The translations under genes were made by a program, and so were the position numbers. Positions 1 through 12,500 of a DNA stretch of 64,000 nucleotides are shown one piece after another (the first letter of the stretch is position 1; each line of letters starts with the position of its first letter). The stretch spans positions 30,405,675 through 30,469,674 of the forward strand of contig OX463781.1 of the NCBI GenBank assembly GCA_949825025.1. The letters run 5' to 3'. The notes beneath the pieces were generated by a model, which worked only from the letters and a program-made list of their open reading frames with translations, was not told the origin of the DNA and searched no databases. This stretch comes from Siphlonurus alternatus. Taxonomy: Eukaryota; Arthropoda; Insecta; Ephemeroptera; Siphlonuridae.

Positions 1-3000
1 TGTTAGTTAAGTTAATTAATAAGAAATACATGCTTAAAAAACTAAATTATTGTTTTAATAATTATGTGTTTACCGACCTATATATATTATATATTTTTAT
101 TTTCTATCATCACAAGAGCTCTCATTGCTGTCCACTGAATGCATGCTCAAGTACACGGTGGTTTGTTACTGCTATATATTGCTGCATGCAGACAGAATAA
201 GCGAGCGAGTCTGCTATATACTACTGCATGTGACCCACTTGGTGGTGATGTAGATACCTAGCAATATACTCGCTGCAACATACTGCAGTTTAATAAATGT
301 AAGAATACTCTAGGAAGTAAAATGCAATGTATTCATATTTATATTAGGCAAAATATAACAATTTTTCTCCCATGTATATTTCAGGAATTTAAAAACTGGT
401 ATAAAGACTTAAAGAACTATATTATTTTTATTTTAATTGCAGATTTATTTGACTTCCTGTGGTGATCTTAAATCTGGTGGAACTGTACATGGGGATGAAA
501 TATACAGTACATAAATATATACAAAGAAAAACGTTTCTTCAATCCAATGCTTATTGATGCTTCTCATTGAAATATATACAATACTGTACTATTTCTTATA
601 TTGAAGAAGTTAAGTAAAAAAATATTGAATGTTATGAGAAATGAAATTTAAGCAAACTGCATCAGAAAAGAATGATGAAGTCTATAAATAAATATTTTTA
701 TTTTAATTATAAAATGATACTTATGATGTAAAACTTTGTATTTGGCAAAATAATTGCATCATTAATATTATGTTGTTCTATGAGGATAATAATTATAATA
801 CGAGAAGAAGTTAAGTTTTGGTTATATAATAAATTGTCACTTCATGATAATTCATTAAATATACCCGATTATTATTAATGGAAAGAGAAATTCATTTTTT
901 TATATAACTATAACATATTATATGAATTTTAACATTCATTTATTCAAGTTAAGCGTTCGTAATGATCAGAAGATTACATTAATGCATGGTTATAGTCTTT
1001 GACCTGCATGACCTGAAGTTTCAGTTTGATAAGCTCTTTTCAAGAATTATTGCATACAGTATATACTTCAAAGAGCTTTAAATGCGTGATATACTAAACT
1101 TATTCAATGATGTAAACCCGCTGTTTAGCTTACACACATCACATCTTCATGTCCTCAGAGGCTAAGCATCTTATAAATTCGAACTCGAAATATATATAAA
1201 ATTGAGTTCAGTTATCCTCCGGGACACAAAATTCTTATTTTGGAAAACCAAGGTCTGAAGAACGTTAGTTAATTTAACCTGAGGGAGTTGCTGATTGATC
1301 ACAGTGTCCCCATGGCTAGGGATGCTTTTTTATTTCACCTATTAGAATATCATAAGGCTATTGTAACACCTCATATTTTCGTATTTAATGGTAAAATATC
1401 GAAGAAAATTCAGGAGCGTGTTATATCCCAGATCAATACTCCGCAAGATCGACGATATTTATTTCTCACTATAAATATGAGCCATGTGTTACATATACGG
1501 TAAACTCACTTAAAAATTGACTTCCATGCTGTCAGTTACACTTCATAAATTGTTAATAAAAACACCCAAGAGATGTCTGCAACTGAGAATATAAAGTCAA
1601 TAATATTGAATTAGGCATAAAATATTACATTGAAGTTCTTTAATAAAAAATATTCCCAAGAAAAGCAGATATATACGATGTATACAATGTACAGTACTAA
1701 TATTTGATTAGCATGATCTTGAATCATAAATTAATGTCCATTATACATGTTATAATAATATATCTGATGTAGTCACTAATATGGTATATTATGTGTTTAT
1801 TTATTTATAATATGTTTGTTAATTTATTTTGTCACTTTTAGGAAATCAGGTTTATAGTGATATTATTTATTGGTGCAGAGCCAGTTGCATAAGTACATTC
1901 ACTGCAGGGGAATACAAAATTTAATCCATCTCAATTTTGTCTTCAACTGCAGTTAATGTATAGATGCAATAATTTCTTTACTGCACTGACTGCATCTAAT
2001 ACATTCCTTGCATGAATCCCCAAAATTGACTAAAAATAATAATAGAACTGCATGTTTTAAGTTTTAAAGAAACAAACTATATTTCGTTCATAAAGATTAT
2101 GTATACATTTTTTTTCTCTCTCTCATCTACATAATATAAGATTTTACAAAAACTATTTCCTCTGGCATTACTAAAATAATTAATCTTACACACATGGTTT
2201 TCGCACTCGCGTGTAAGTACACAAATGTTCTACCACCTGGTTGGTCCTCCAGTCATGATGTGCGACATTCATGCAGCGCTCGTCATGAATGTTAATCACC
2301 AGACTGTGCATTGAAAGTCAAATTAGAAAAGGTCAGCCTCCTTCTCCATGCACTGGTGCTTATCTTGGTGGGACACCATGTTATAATATAGCAAAGCGTG
2401 CGTGACCTGTTATATAGAACTGCATGATGAGCGTGAGCCCTTCAGATCCTCGCCTAAATATTCATAAAGCTACTCATAAAAAAATGTATGTATTCAGAGG
2501 AAACCTTAGATAAAACACGTGCTTAGAAATAGGTGAACAAAAATTCAAATAAAAAAGTAAACAAAAAAAATAATAATGTCTGTACAGTTTATATTATAAG
2601 CTTCGAGTGGATTTATTTAAATTAATTCCAATCCTGATTTATTTTCTTATCGCAGGATTTTTAAATAAATTAATCTCTATAGCTAGCGTGACGAAGACGT
2701 ATAGTATAAATGAATGCTCACTACAATCTGATATTCAATAATTTTAAATATTTACACTAAAGAATTTCATCAAATCTTTATTATCAAGTATAAATTATAT
2801 GTTGTATTTCATACATGCACGATGTATACTGTCAATATGACAAGCATTGTTGCTTATACTGTAGAATGGCTGATTAATTTTCTCTCTAATTAAATCCAGG
2901 CCAGCTCAGGTGTTTCATAATAGCTGGGTGTAAAGTTTGTTGTAAGCACAGCCCTGGTGTTTGATAAAAAATACATAAATAGTTTGGTAAAGTAAAACAT

Positions 3001-3650
3001 CCGCCTCGCTCGAGCTCCCCTAGCCACTCAAGCTATTATGTTGCCTCACCTATGCGTGACCACCACCGACTCGTCCCCTCTCCTCATATCTACAGCACTT
3101 TCCTACTCTAGCCAAATGACCCACAATTACAGAAGCACGGCATTCCAATCTAACACACGATACTTGTGATGTGATTCGTGCATGCATGAGAATTTTTATA
3201 TTATAACAACGGAAATTCAATATTAAAGATATTTAAACAATGCTTTAGTTTATCAATATTAATAAAAAAATAATCATGAATTGTTTAATATTTCCGAGTC
3301 AAAATAAAATACTAAATTTTTAATAACTTTTTAAACCTCGAATAAAAATATTAAAAATTTTACAGGACTTATGTGATACCTTTAAAAAAAATACATCAAA
3401 TTACAATTTTCTCTGCTATTTTCAACACATTAATTTTTTAATATGAACACCACTTTCATTATCTTTTCACTATTCACTTATCATATATTTTACAAATCAA
3501 TATTTTCTTATTAAAAAATTAAAATAACTGAGATTGAGACATTGAGACACATCGATTAACTTTGACTAGAGTTGATTTGTCATTGAGATGATTGGTCATC
3601 GTCTCTACAATTGTTCATCTTTGACACTGCAATTAATCTATTGAAGTTTT
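1..3650. other. AT-rich gene-poor stretch (would be furin-like intron 1)
   Basis: I see no supportable exon, RNA gene or complete transposon here. Short open frames exist, for example around 1288-1503, but they lack an ATG start, splice-site context or a recognisable motif. If the furin-like gene whose first exon ends at 7996 continues leftwards, this stretch is intronic unless exons were missed. Confidence 0.4.
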
Positions 3651-4460
3651 ACAGTAAGGTCGATGTGCCTGGTGCGAACTTCACAAGTGGTGACCGCTCT
3701 TTCTCCTAGTGGTAGCAAGCAAGAGGGCCGTGGTTCAACTGACAAACCCGATGTGCGTCGCGATAACATTACAGACAAGCGGCCTGACGTTTATTAGAGG
3801 GTCTCTAATTGCTACAGTCATTGCCTCTAACCAATTCAGGCTTTAGATTGCGAGCAGAGATCATGATCTTCTACTATATAAGCCTGGTCTACTTTTGTCG
3901 GTCTTTCATTTCATCAATGTATGAAAAAAATAGCATAACAAATAATGGTATATATATTATGCTATTTAAAGTGTAATAATATGCATGCATAAATAATAAA
4001 AAGTTGCCTGTTATCTCTTGTAAAAGATAACAACATGCAACTATATAGTTACGTGCATGTTTTCTATAGTATACTTTATAGTAGTTTGATTAACTGCCTT
4101 ATTTAAATCAAAAAATAATTGAGAATATGATTTTTAATGCGTTTTTTTTTAAATAGTTTTTCTTAAATTTTGTTGTGTTAATGCATGCTGTAAATAATTA
4201 ATGCATTTTTTTTTATCTTGAATGTAGTAGAAAGAATAACCTTTCTATAATAAACGAGTAAAATATTGTATTTTATATAATAGTAAGTTATTATGTACTG
4301 TACGTCATGTGCAAACTACTAAGTAATGAAAATTATGACAGCTGCTGACGGCAATTTTAGTTACCAGTTTTACCCTTACAAATTATACTAACGAATAACG
4401 AATTCGTTTGTATAATTTTTAAGACATTAAACAAACAAAATTGCAGCTTAAGACTCATGC

Positions 4461-4690
4461 TTAACTATTAGAACTGCCCCCATACAATACAAAAAAATAT
4501 ATATAATATATATATATAATAATATACAGTATACAGAATTGAAAATTTGGAGTTATGTATAAGAAAATATGCAGTTTATCGAGAAGATCAATCATGTAAT
4601 GGTCAATCCACATCATTGTTGTTTTCGCAAATGAAAATATGAAATCCTTTTTTTTTTTTTTTTTCAGATTTTTCAAGAACGTGAACAATT
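4461..4690. other. Low-complexity AT/poly(T) segment
   Basis: A TA-rich block near 4498-4530 and a T-run near 4648-4664 give an apparent lysine/tyrosine-rich minus-strand frame that I regard as non-coding. No gene is seen between about 3950 and 4827. Confidence 0.5.
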
Positions 4691-4827
4691 TCCAAAAAAT
4701 ACGTTTTATATGAAATCTTTATATGTATTTATTATGCATATAAAATGAAGTGTGACAACTGCAATTGTGCATGCGAATTAAAAAATTATTCCTGAGCTTA
4801 CAAAAATGTGAATAAAATCATAATATT

Positions 4828-4984
4828 AGGCCTGTTCGTAAACCCTGCTCGGTGTACTCTGAGCAAGTTTACGAACAAAAATCGTGACGTCATTTGCACT
4901 GCACTCCCTACACCACCATCTGCGCTGGTGTAAGAAAACGGTGTAAAAGTGTACACCGCGCGAGCAGGGTTTACGAACAGGCCT
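4828..4984. mobile_element. Palindromic MITE, AGGCCTGTTCGTAAA family, copy 1
   Basis: The ends are inverted: AGGCCTGTTCGTAAACCCTG on the left and its complement on the right, ending at 4984. A 3-bp direct repeat ATT flanks both sides (4825-4827 and 4985-4987), which looks like a target-site duplication. A TGACGTCA octamer lies at 4885-4892. The 157-bp element has no transposase, so it is a non-autonomous hairpin element. A 3-bp duplication is typical of PIF/Harbinger-type insertion, but the superfamily is inference. Confidence 0.75.
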
Positions 4985-5535
4985 ATTATATAGCTCTAGG
5001 TACATTCATTTCGCTGTTATACTCTATATTCATGCACGATGGAAAAAATGCTACCCATTCGCTTGTATTACAAAACAAACAAACAAAAAAACATCAAAAA
5101 TGTTACTGCATGTTTACTTTTAGTCTCGCACATAATTCTGAGACCACCAGAAGGTAAAAGCAGATATATTTTTTTTCTTTATCTGAACCCTGTTGTAAGG
5201 TACTAATCACATCAAGTGACATTTGAATGTAACTTATCGGCTCTTCCTGGACCAGACCTAGCATCTATAATACAGGTATATTATATAACAGATACATAAT
5301 TGCCATGCTGCGATTTTAAGATCAATTTCATACTCTTGTCATACAGTTTTCTTATGTAACTAACAAATTAATTGTGTTAATATTAACTAATTTGTTAAGA
5401 TTTTTCTCTCCGTGTATCTCGTGTAGACCTTGATATCGGCGCCCGCACGAATAACCTTGGTAGGTGCTTGAGATCGGCGGCCGCCCTGGCCGCGAGCACG
5501 TACATACGTATCTCCCATGCAGAGTCTCTGCTTAC

Positions 5536-5627
5536 TTTACTCTCTTTGAACGATATCTCATACTCAAACGTGTTTCCAGGCTTTAATGTACTTGAATAAT
5601 ATACACAAAGTACCGGTCGATGTACTG
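5536..5627 (-). CDS. Candidate internal exon, unidentified protein
   Basis: On the minus strand a TTTTTAG acceptor precedes 5627 and an AAA|GTAAGC donor follows 5536. The 92-nt interval is open in only one frame (phase 1 in, phase 0 out), which reads about 30 residues containing STLKPGNTFEYEISFKESK. The frame stays open past the donor into a GC-richer stretch to 5395. The text resembles a beta-sandwich strand pair, but I do not recognise a family. No flanking exon was found. It could be chance; confidence is low. Confidence 0.22.
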
Positions 5628-5679
5628 CTAAAAATATATAAATATTTAGAGAAAAAAAAATAACGTATATCATGCCTAA

Positions 5680-6550
5680 AGGGTATAGACCAAATATACT
5701 GTCATGTTATGCAAATTATAACTATATACATTCATTTTTCACATCAATAATATGAAGCTTTTTTTTTATATGATGTGAGATTTATATTATTATAAATTAC
5801 ACATTATATTTTATATTTATAACCATATATATCAATCTAAAGGAGAACTTAATAAAATTGTATTGGAAAAATGAAGTAGAAAAATATTTTATATGATTTT
5901 TCATGTAAAAAAAAATATTATAGACATCCAGCAATTTTCTAAAAACTTTTTCAAACCACATTAAAGTATATAAAATCATAAGCTTATAATATAATACAAT
6001 ATATTATATTACACAGTATAAGCAAACTTTTATAAATTACTGGGTATATTTTTTTATCTTCCTTTATAAAAATAATAATAACATTATATTTATACAGCGT
6101 TATAAAACAAATCAGGCTCACTGATGTTCACGGTAAAATATATTATGTAATTTTACTGAGCTATAATTTCTTATATTTATACATGGGCTGAGGTAAATTT
6201 ATAAACGTATAAGTCTTTTTATACAAAATTTATACATTTACTAGGCTAAAAATTAATTCACCCCTTACAATTAATTTATGAAAATCATCATGCAGGCGAA
6301 GTGAACCATCCGGAAGTCCGTTTACCTTTATAATAACATTTTTCATGTGTATAAAAATTATATTATATATAAAATATATATGACGGTAGGCTTTGAACAT
6401 TATTTTACACTGATTTCATGGAGTGTTTTACATCATAAATTTCAGGTACGTACTCAATATATCGATTAAAATCGATGTTAATATAACATGTAGCAGACTA
6501 GTAGCAGTAGTGCAAATCTTGATAGGTTTGGGCTGTTTGGGCAAAGATTT
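5680..6550. other. AT-rich intergenic/intronic stretch, nothing recognised
   Basis: Very AT-rich with many TATAT and poly(A)/poly(T) tracts. I see no exon, tRNA or transposon end on either strand. Confidence 0.5.
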
Positions 6551-7011
6551 GCTTTAGGAGTCATATTGCAGATAAGTGCGCGTTTTTATGAAAGCACAAA
6601 GGTGTGGTTGTTGTTCAATGTCAACCACCTTTCGTTTGCGGAACAAAATTAATCCAATCACGACCCTGAAATGGATCAGAGTTGGTCCAGTGAATTTTAC
6701 GAGCGACCTCGGAACAAAATAACATAATAATATATATGCGCTACAATACGATAAAGTTTTCAATGGAAATACAATTCACATTTTTTTTAAAATCTCATTA
6801 CCTGTGCAGGATGTTTAAAGTACTCTGTGTAAAAGCTGCATTAAAGGAAAACAATTTAATTTATCAACTACTGACTACAGTATTACAAATTTTAGTTTAC
6901 GTGTGGATTCAACTGCGCGCGGCGGACATGTTGAAAATAAATTTTAAGGATCTTATGAATGCCGACATTCAGTTTAGACTGTCTGGAGCTGGCACCATAG
7001 TATCTACAGGT

Positions 7012-7065
7012 ATTCTAAGATCTGTTAGACTAGATCTAACAGATCTAGATCTGTTAGATCTGTTT
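7012..7065. repeat. Short nested palindrome built on AGATCT
   Basis: Several AGATCT motifs are arranged as a palindrome, with a perfect core reading CTAACAGATCTAGATCTGTT and onward. Imperfect copies of GATCTGTTAGA flank it. It lies inside a long open frame (6736-7140) that I do not believe is coding. Confidence 0.55.
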
Positions 7066-7169
7066 TACTGCATGGTAAAATTTATTTATTTCAGAAAAAA
7101 AAATATAATTATATATTTATTTTATGAGAATATTTTATAATTTTATTACTTTTTTTATAATTTAATTAA

Positions 7170-7294
7170 TTGTTCGTAATCCCTGAACTTATTAAAACAA
7201 ATTATAATCTGCACTCGAAGAACAAAAAGTGCAGGTATAGTGTAGTACTTAAACTGCAGTATATATATATATATATTATAAGGATTTACGAACA
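7170..7294. mobile_element. Decayed MITE, TTCGTAAA family, copy 3
   Basis: The left end reads TGTTCGTAATCC and the right end GGATTTACGAACA, an imperfect inverted pair matching the tips of the elements at 4828-4984 and 14680-14802. The interior has decayed and holds a (TA)n run at about 7260-7277. No target duplication is evident. Confidence 0.45.
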
Positions 7295-7676
7295 TGCAGA
7301 CTAATGTATTAATTTTCCTATTGGTCTAGCTTGTATGTATTATATAATTATGTATAAACTTGTAGAGATTTTTAGTAAATTAATATAATAATATATCTAA
7401 TTTATATATTATACGATCATATAATTATGTGCATGTGTATCTGAGTTAGACTAGCTGTGTATAATGTATGCATATATCAATATCAATCTCTACCAAGAGC
7501 TGTTTATCAAATTTTATTTTGAACATTAATTAGCTCTCTCAGTGTTGTATCAGTGTGTATTGTTTCAATATCATGTACGTATTATGATAATTTTCTTTTA
7601 ATATACGCGAACTGCTAATAATACGACAGCTTACGGCGCCGTTTAGTCGACCTGGCAACGTTTTTCCACCTTGCAG

Positions 7677-7785
7677 CCGCTCAGGGCCCGACAACCGCGA
7701 CTACGCGAGTCTGTATCAGCTGTTCAAGTTCCGCGAGCCGCCTCGGGGCAAAGACCTTCGCGAGCCCCTCTACTCTCGCACCTGA
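7677..7785 (+). CDS. Candidate C-terminal exon of an unidentified gene
   Basis: A TTTTTCCACCTTGCAG acceptor ends at 7676. From 7678 one frame runs 35 codons to a TGA at 7783-7785 and ends LFKFREPPRGKDLREPLYSRT minus its last residues (C-terminus ..LYSRT). The segment is far more GC-rich than its surroundings. Two AATAAA hexamers follow at about 7882 and 7899, as expected of a terminal exon with a short 3' UTR. I do not recognise the protein and found no upstream exon on this strand. If real, it sits inside intron 1 of the furin-like gene on the opposite strand. Confidence 0.35.
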
Positions 7786-7881
7786 GCCCTCACACTCGTG
7801 GTTAATGAGGCTGCACCTCTGCAAGGCCACAAACTACTTGGCTTCGTGTCAAAGGGCCTAAAGGTAGTGCGTGTTCATAAA

Positions 7882-7904
7882 AATAAATATAGGCCGTAAA
7901 TAAA
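7882..7904 (+). terminator. Candidate poly(A) signals (two AATAAA)
   Basis: AATAAA at 7882-7887 and again at about 7899-7904, roughly 100-120 nt after the stop codon of the candidate exon 7677-7785. In so AT-rich a sequence hexamers are common, so the value is supportive only. Confidence 0.3.
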
Positions 7905-7995
7905 GTATCTCAGGGCCTGATAATATATTAGTTTTTTATGTAAAAAAAAGTGTTCATATTTTTTAGTGCGTATACACCACAGACAAGTGACTTAC

Positions 7996-8154
7996 CTCTC
8001 CACGGTTGATGAAGTTGTGTTTACTAGCGATATTTTCAGCAACTTCATTGCCCCCTTCAATATGTACAGCCCACTGAGGTGAATAGTGCTTTGCGAGTGC
8101 AGCCCCACAATAAAGCGCTGACCACAAAAGTGAGATCATAAAAGCCTTCATCAT
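7996..8154 (-). CDS. Furin-like proprotein convertase, first coding exon (partial gene)
   Basis: The exon encodes 53 residues from an ATG at 8154 to a GAG|GTAAGT donor after 7996 (phase 0). Residues 1-21 are a signal peptide: hydrophobic core FMISLLWSALYCGAALA. They are followed by SPQWAVHIEGGNEVAENIA and KHNFINRGE, the pattern of the N-terminal prodomain of subtilisin/kexin-type convertases (W-A-V-x-I-x-G-G ... A-x-K-H-x-F-x-N-x-G). Family members are Ca2+-dependent serine proteases that cleave precursors after dibasic sites in the Golgi or secretory granules. The catalytic domain, P domain and any membrane anchor are not in this exon, and I found no further exons to the left, so intron 1 is probably longer than 8 kb. 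Furin 1/2 versus PC1-type cannot be decided. The ATG codon is doubled (ATGATG) and the first was chosen. Confidence 0.75.
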
Positions 8155-8159
8155 ATTGA

Positions 8160-9215
8160 CGCGGCACTCACAGAGATCACAAAATTATGAACACAATATT
8201 TACAAGTTTATCTGTTTACAGGCCACATGGCACCGAGTTAGTGACTCGACGTGGCCAATACAGATAGCGCGCAAACGGACCTCCTCTTGCACTCACAATC
8301 TCAACCCGACTGAAAATTACGCGCGCGCGGCTTCGTGTTCGTACCAAAAGTTAGATTAGAAACGATACTAGCGCTTTCTACTGAAGAATTTATAAACTAC
8401 ATGGCGGGGAAATTGAAGTAATTTTTCTTTACAGATAATCAAATTATAGAAAAGCAGGTTCAATTCAAATTATGATGTTCTATACTAGGAAACTAAAATT
8501 ACAGAAAAAAAAAAGGTAAGCTTAACTCTGGGGAAGTGAGAAAATTTATTTTTTCTGTTTTTTCTGATTTTTTTTTTTTTTTTTAAACCGCGGCGTGTGC
8601 AATGAGCATGCAGGCCTTTTTTTCTGACCATGCATGCATGCAATTATTAATATCTTTTAAATTAATATATATTATATAGCGTTTGCTTGGCTTTGTTGTT
8701 GTTTACATTCAGCAGTAGGTATACTGAGAGGGAACTGGAATCACTTGATTTATTCCTCCTAATTTAACATATTTTTATTATTTTTTAGTAATATAATATA
8801 TACGTAAAAAATAAATATACATAACTTGAACATATACATTTTTTTTATTTTACCTATGATAGCTTCTTTATCATTATTTTTTGTTGTGCCGTTTCCCCCT
8901 CGTATTCAAAAGTCCGCGGGGAAAGCAATGGTCGGTGATTGGCTGATTTTTTTGAAGCATCTTAGGGTCAATATCAGTGCATAAGTGTCCTAAAATGATC
9001 ATTATTGACGTGAAATTTGGAGTCGATTTACATTTTATTTAATGATTTATTGTATTTTTCACAGATATCATTGGCAAATATTGTATTTTTTTCCATTTAC
9101 TTTACATTTCAATCTATCATATAAAATAATTGTCAAAAGTACCACGATTGTCATATCGCAGAAAATAAATAGTTTTTGGTATGCTTCTACCATGTTAAAT
9201 AGGTGCTTTTTGCCT
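8160..9215. other. Upstream flank of the furin-like exon; no gene seen
   Basis: The 200 bases next to the exon are less AT-rich and may hold the 5' UTR or promoter, but I see no decisive TATA, initiator or splice acceptor. The rest is AT-rich with T-runs around 8570. Confidence 0.35.
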
Positions 9216-9216
9216 A

Positions 9217-9268
9217 CATTCACGTGACGTCATATTTTTGTGACGTATGGTGAAAGACCTCTATACCC
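9217..9268. mobile_element. End of a dispersed element (CACGTGACGTCATAT...GAAAGACC)
   Basis: About 50 bp here match, in opposite orientation, the segment at 41583-41640. Shared features are TTTGCCTACA, a TGACGTCATAT block, TTTTGTGACGTATGGTGAAAG and ACC. The match stops beyond that, so this looks like a solitary or decayed terminus of a repeat family. Confidence 0.45.
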
Positions 9269-10002
9269 TCTATGTAGTTAATAGCTTGTCATAGCTATAT
9301 GAAAATTTGTAGCACAAAAAACGGAGTTCATCATTCCGATTTCTATGTCAGATTTTCTTTAATCATGATTATTACGCGGCCGAAGCAATAAAAGAACTTT
9401 TATAAAAGAATCTAAACAACAGAACTATTCTAATTAAAATCTAACACTCAATTACATAGATGGGGTCCGATGAGGAGTCTATAATATCTAATACTTTTAT
9501 TTTAAAAATATTATTTTTATCATCTTTTGCCATGCAATTACTCAAGTCATACATCATGTATATGCTGCACGATATATGAGTGAATTAAAAGTGACAAACA
9601 AGCTTGCTTTGCGCAATTACTCAATGAAAAGGGGGGCTGTCACGCAAGGAGATGATATCGGGTGTCATCATTGTAATGGTGTCTGCTCTATCATGCTAAG
9701 CGACTGTCTGTTTTTAATTAAGACGTGAGTTAAGAGACGACGAGTCCAGAATTGAAGATTAGTCACGCTTCGTCATGGAGCTTAGTGTGTGATCATTCTA
9801 GTGATTTGTGAATTTCAAACACATGCAATGCTAAGTGCTGATATACGCATGTATATTTATAATTATATGCATGGTTATAATCGCGAAATCCAAAAAGAAG
9901 AAAAATATCAAGGTTTCTCACAACATCGCGCGGTTGGCGCCAGCCTTATTTTTAAAAATTATACAACATAATTAATTAAGTATATAGTATAATAACACAA
10001 TA

Positions 10003-11168
10003 TACAGGGTGATCATAAAGTTTATGAAAATTATAGCCGCAAATAAAACTAATAAAATCTATCTGAATGTGCACTTTCTATACATCAAATTGAAGCCCTG
10101 GATTCAACATTTTCAAAACTTGATTCAAATTTTTTTTTTTTTACAAAGTGATTTTTTCACAAGTTGAAACAAGATGAAAATTGCGGTTTTTCACCTCTTT
10201 TTCTTGATGTTTTGGACTGCAGCACCTAAAATTTAATGCATCAAAACTCTTGTTTGTTGAATTTTTTACCTTAAGGTTTCTCCACATATGCCCCATTACC
10301 TATTCGTAACACAAAACAATTAAATACATGTAACCGCACCTCTAGCTCCCGCCAAAAGTTGCGTGAAATGGCAAGATTCGCATGACAAATGTGGTGGATT
10401 GAAAGACGCTTCTGATGGGCTGCTTGAGCTGCAGTGTCTTGAATACTGTGTTCTTATGTAACTCAAAAGAAGAATTTGAGTGTAATGAGGTCAGGGGACC
10501 TTAGGGCCCAAGTTGTGGGACCGTCATAACGTCTGTTCAAGTGTCCGAGTAAGACTCCGTATATACAGACAAGAGCGCACATCGTTTCGTGACAGAGCGC
10601 ATCATTGTCTGTACGAGGTCTTCCCCGCCGGTAACTTCCTCAAATGCGACGGTCCCACAATGTGGGCCCCGAGGTCCCCTGACCTGATCACTACACTCAA
10701 ATTCTTCTTTGGAGAACAACGTGTTCAAGACACTGCATGGAGAAGAACACCGTGCAACTCAAGAGCGCGCCTTTCAGTCCACTGCGCTTGCATGCGAATC
10801 TTGCGATGCCATGCACGTAATCTTTGGCGAGCACTTGAGGTGCGGTTACATGTCTTTTGAGGTACGAGTGGGGTCAATGTGGAGAAACCTTAAGGTAATG
10901 TGGATGAAAAAATTCAACATGCAGGAGTTTTGATGCATTAAATTTCAGGTGCTGCAGTCCAAAGCATCAAGAAAAAGAGGTGAAAAAACGCAATTTTTAA
11001 CATGTTTCAACTTGTGAGAAAACCATTTTGACAAAAAAAAATTTGAATCAAGTTTTGAAAATGTTGAATCCAGGGCTTCAATTTAATGTATAGAAAGTGT
11101 ACATTTAGATTGAATGTATTAGTTCTATTTGCGGCTACAATTTTCAAGAACTTTATGATCACCCTGTA
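10003..11168. mobile_element. Head-to-head mariner-like fold-back element
   Basis: The ends are TACAGGGTGATCATAAAGTT and its complement, each bordered by TA (10001-10002 and 11169-11170), as expected of Tc1/mariner insertion. The arms, about 530 bp each, are imperfect inverted copies over their whole length (for example 10060-10260 against 10920-11110). The middle of each arm encodes a degraded transposase C-terminal segment. On the plus strand around 10660-10720 it reads MWAPRSPDLITTLKFFFGEQ, close to the W-x-P-R-S-P-D-L-x-x-x-x-F-F motif around the last catalytic acid of mariner-type transposases; the minus strand of the left arm has the mirror copy. The element therefore looks like two transposase 3' ends joined head to head, with no intact transposase. 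Confidence 0.8.
10640..10860 (+). pseudogene. Mariner transposase C-terminal remnant
   Basis: The readable motif WAPRSPDLITTLKFFF corresponds to the conserved WPPRSPDL region preceding the DDE/D catalytic C-terminus. Frames change afterwards (matching text continues in another frame near 10790-10930), and N-terminal DNA-binding regions are absent. This copy cannot be functional. A mirror copy in the left arm (about 10440-10540, minus) is even shorter. Confidence 0.65.
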
Positions 11169-11170
11169 TA

Positions 11171-12500
11171 TTATATATGTTCCACAACAGCTATAATATA
11201 TTAGTGAGAAACCTCTAATATAATCTTCCTTCGTGAATCAAAACTTAAATTTAAATATTTAAAGTTTTATTTTATTATCAGTGAGCGAATTCAGTTTTAA
11301 TTCTGATCATCTATTTTTTTCTAAAAATCTTTTTTGTTGTTTCAATATTTTTAGAAGAGGAGAGGTTGGTCTTCATAAACTTTACTTGTTTCATTTAAAA
11401 CTCGATCTCTCATGCAAGCAGTGACTGCTAAAAATAAAAACTTATTTACTTATTTAATTATATCAGCTGTTTTTTAAACTTAATAAGTAGCATGATATAA
11501 TTATAAATTTATTCTTATATCAAGTTCTATTTAATATATCATGCTATAAAATTATTTAAGAAATACGTGATTTAAATTATTGTCTTCATGATTGACAGAA
11601 TATGAATTGAAAATATTGAATATTCGTAATAATTTAATTAAAACACATGCATGCATATATTATATATTTAAAAAAAATGCCAGGAGTATAAATTAAATTA
11701 TTTGACGTGTTGATAAAAGGTTTATTATTAATTATATTAACTTTGAGTTAAAATTATTTTTTAATGTAAAATTATATGCTTGTTATTTATAATATTTATT
11801 CTATTATGTTTTGTTACTTTTTTCATTTGTTAATTCATTAGTTGTTTATTGCCTTAATTAGTATTGTGTTGACAGGGATTAATTCACTATAATATACACA
11901 CAACTTTCGGGAAGTTAATTGTTCTTATGAATTACCTGCCTTTGACTTGTTATTTAGTCATTTATGAACTCGATCATGAAGGAAATATAATAAAACAATA
12001 ACTTTGACCACATAAATTTATAGATAGTATATATTGAGCTATTTTTTATTGCAATTACAATTATTAGAACACTTAGGACTAGAAAACGAAAACGCAAAGT
12101 AAGGAAGCTTTTTTTTATATTATCAACAATAATTATCGAGACAGCACTACATCACTGAAAGGACAAATACCAAGAATATCAAGATAATAAGCAGACGAAG
12201 TTACTGATGAATTAACCTAACAGTAATAAAAAAAAAATGCCTAATATTATGAAACAGCAGAGCAATTTTTATACAAAAAAAATATGAATCAAACAGAAAA
12301 GTTTTCTAAAACGTAAAATTAACTTTATAAATCAACATTGTGAAATGTGAATGCTACTAACTTGTTAGCTCAATGAAAGTACACGTTGTAAATTTGGTCC
12401 TCCCGCCCCCTTATTTATACGCTCCATTCTCGTGCTACATAGTATAACAAGGGATGAAAGATTTTCAGGTTGTCCTAGTAGTGTCGTGATTGTGTGGTAA
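11171..12500. other. AT-rich stretch without recognised genes
   Basis: Only short A/T tracts and CATGCATG-type short palindromes are visible. No exon or transposon terminus could be supported on either strand. Confidence 0.45.

Noticed and set aside
1288..1503. 71-codon frame
   Set aside because: Starts at a non-ATG codon, has no splice context and no family resemblance.
3680..3800. Possible tRNA-derived SINE (AGTGGTAGC, CCGTGGTTCAACTG)
   Set aside because: A-box and B-box resemblance is weak, and no second copy with a shared tail was found in the window.
6736..7140. 134-codon plus-strand frame with ATG
   Set aside because: No recognisable motif, AT-biased composition, and it runs through the AGATCT palindrome. 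It could hide a short exon, but I cannot support one.
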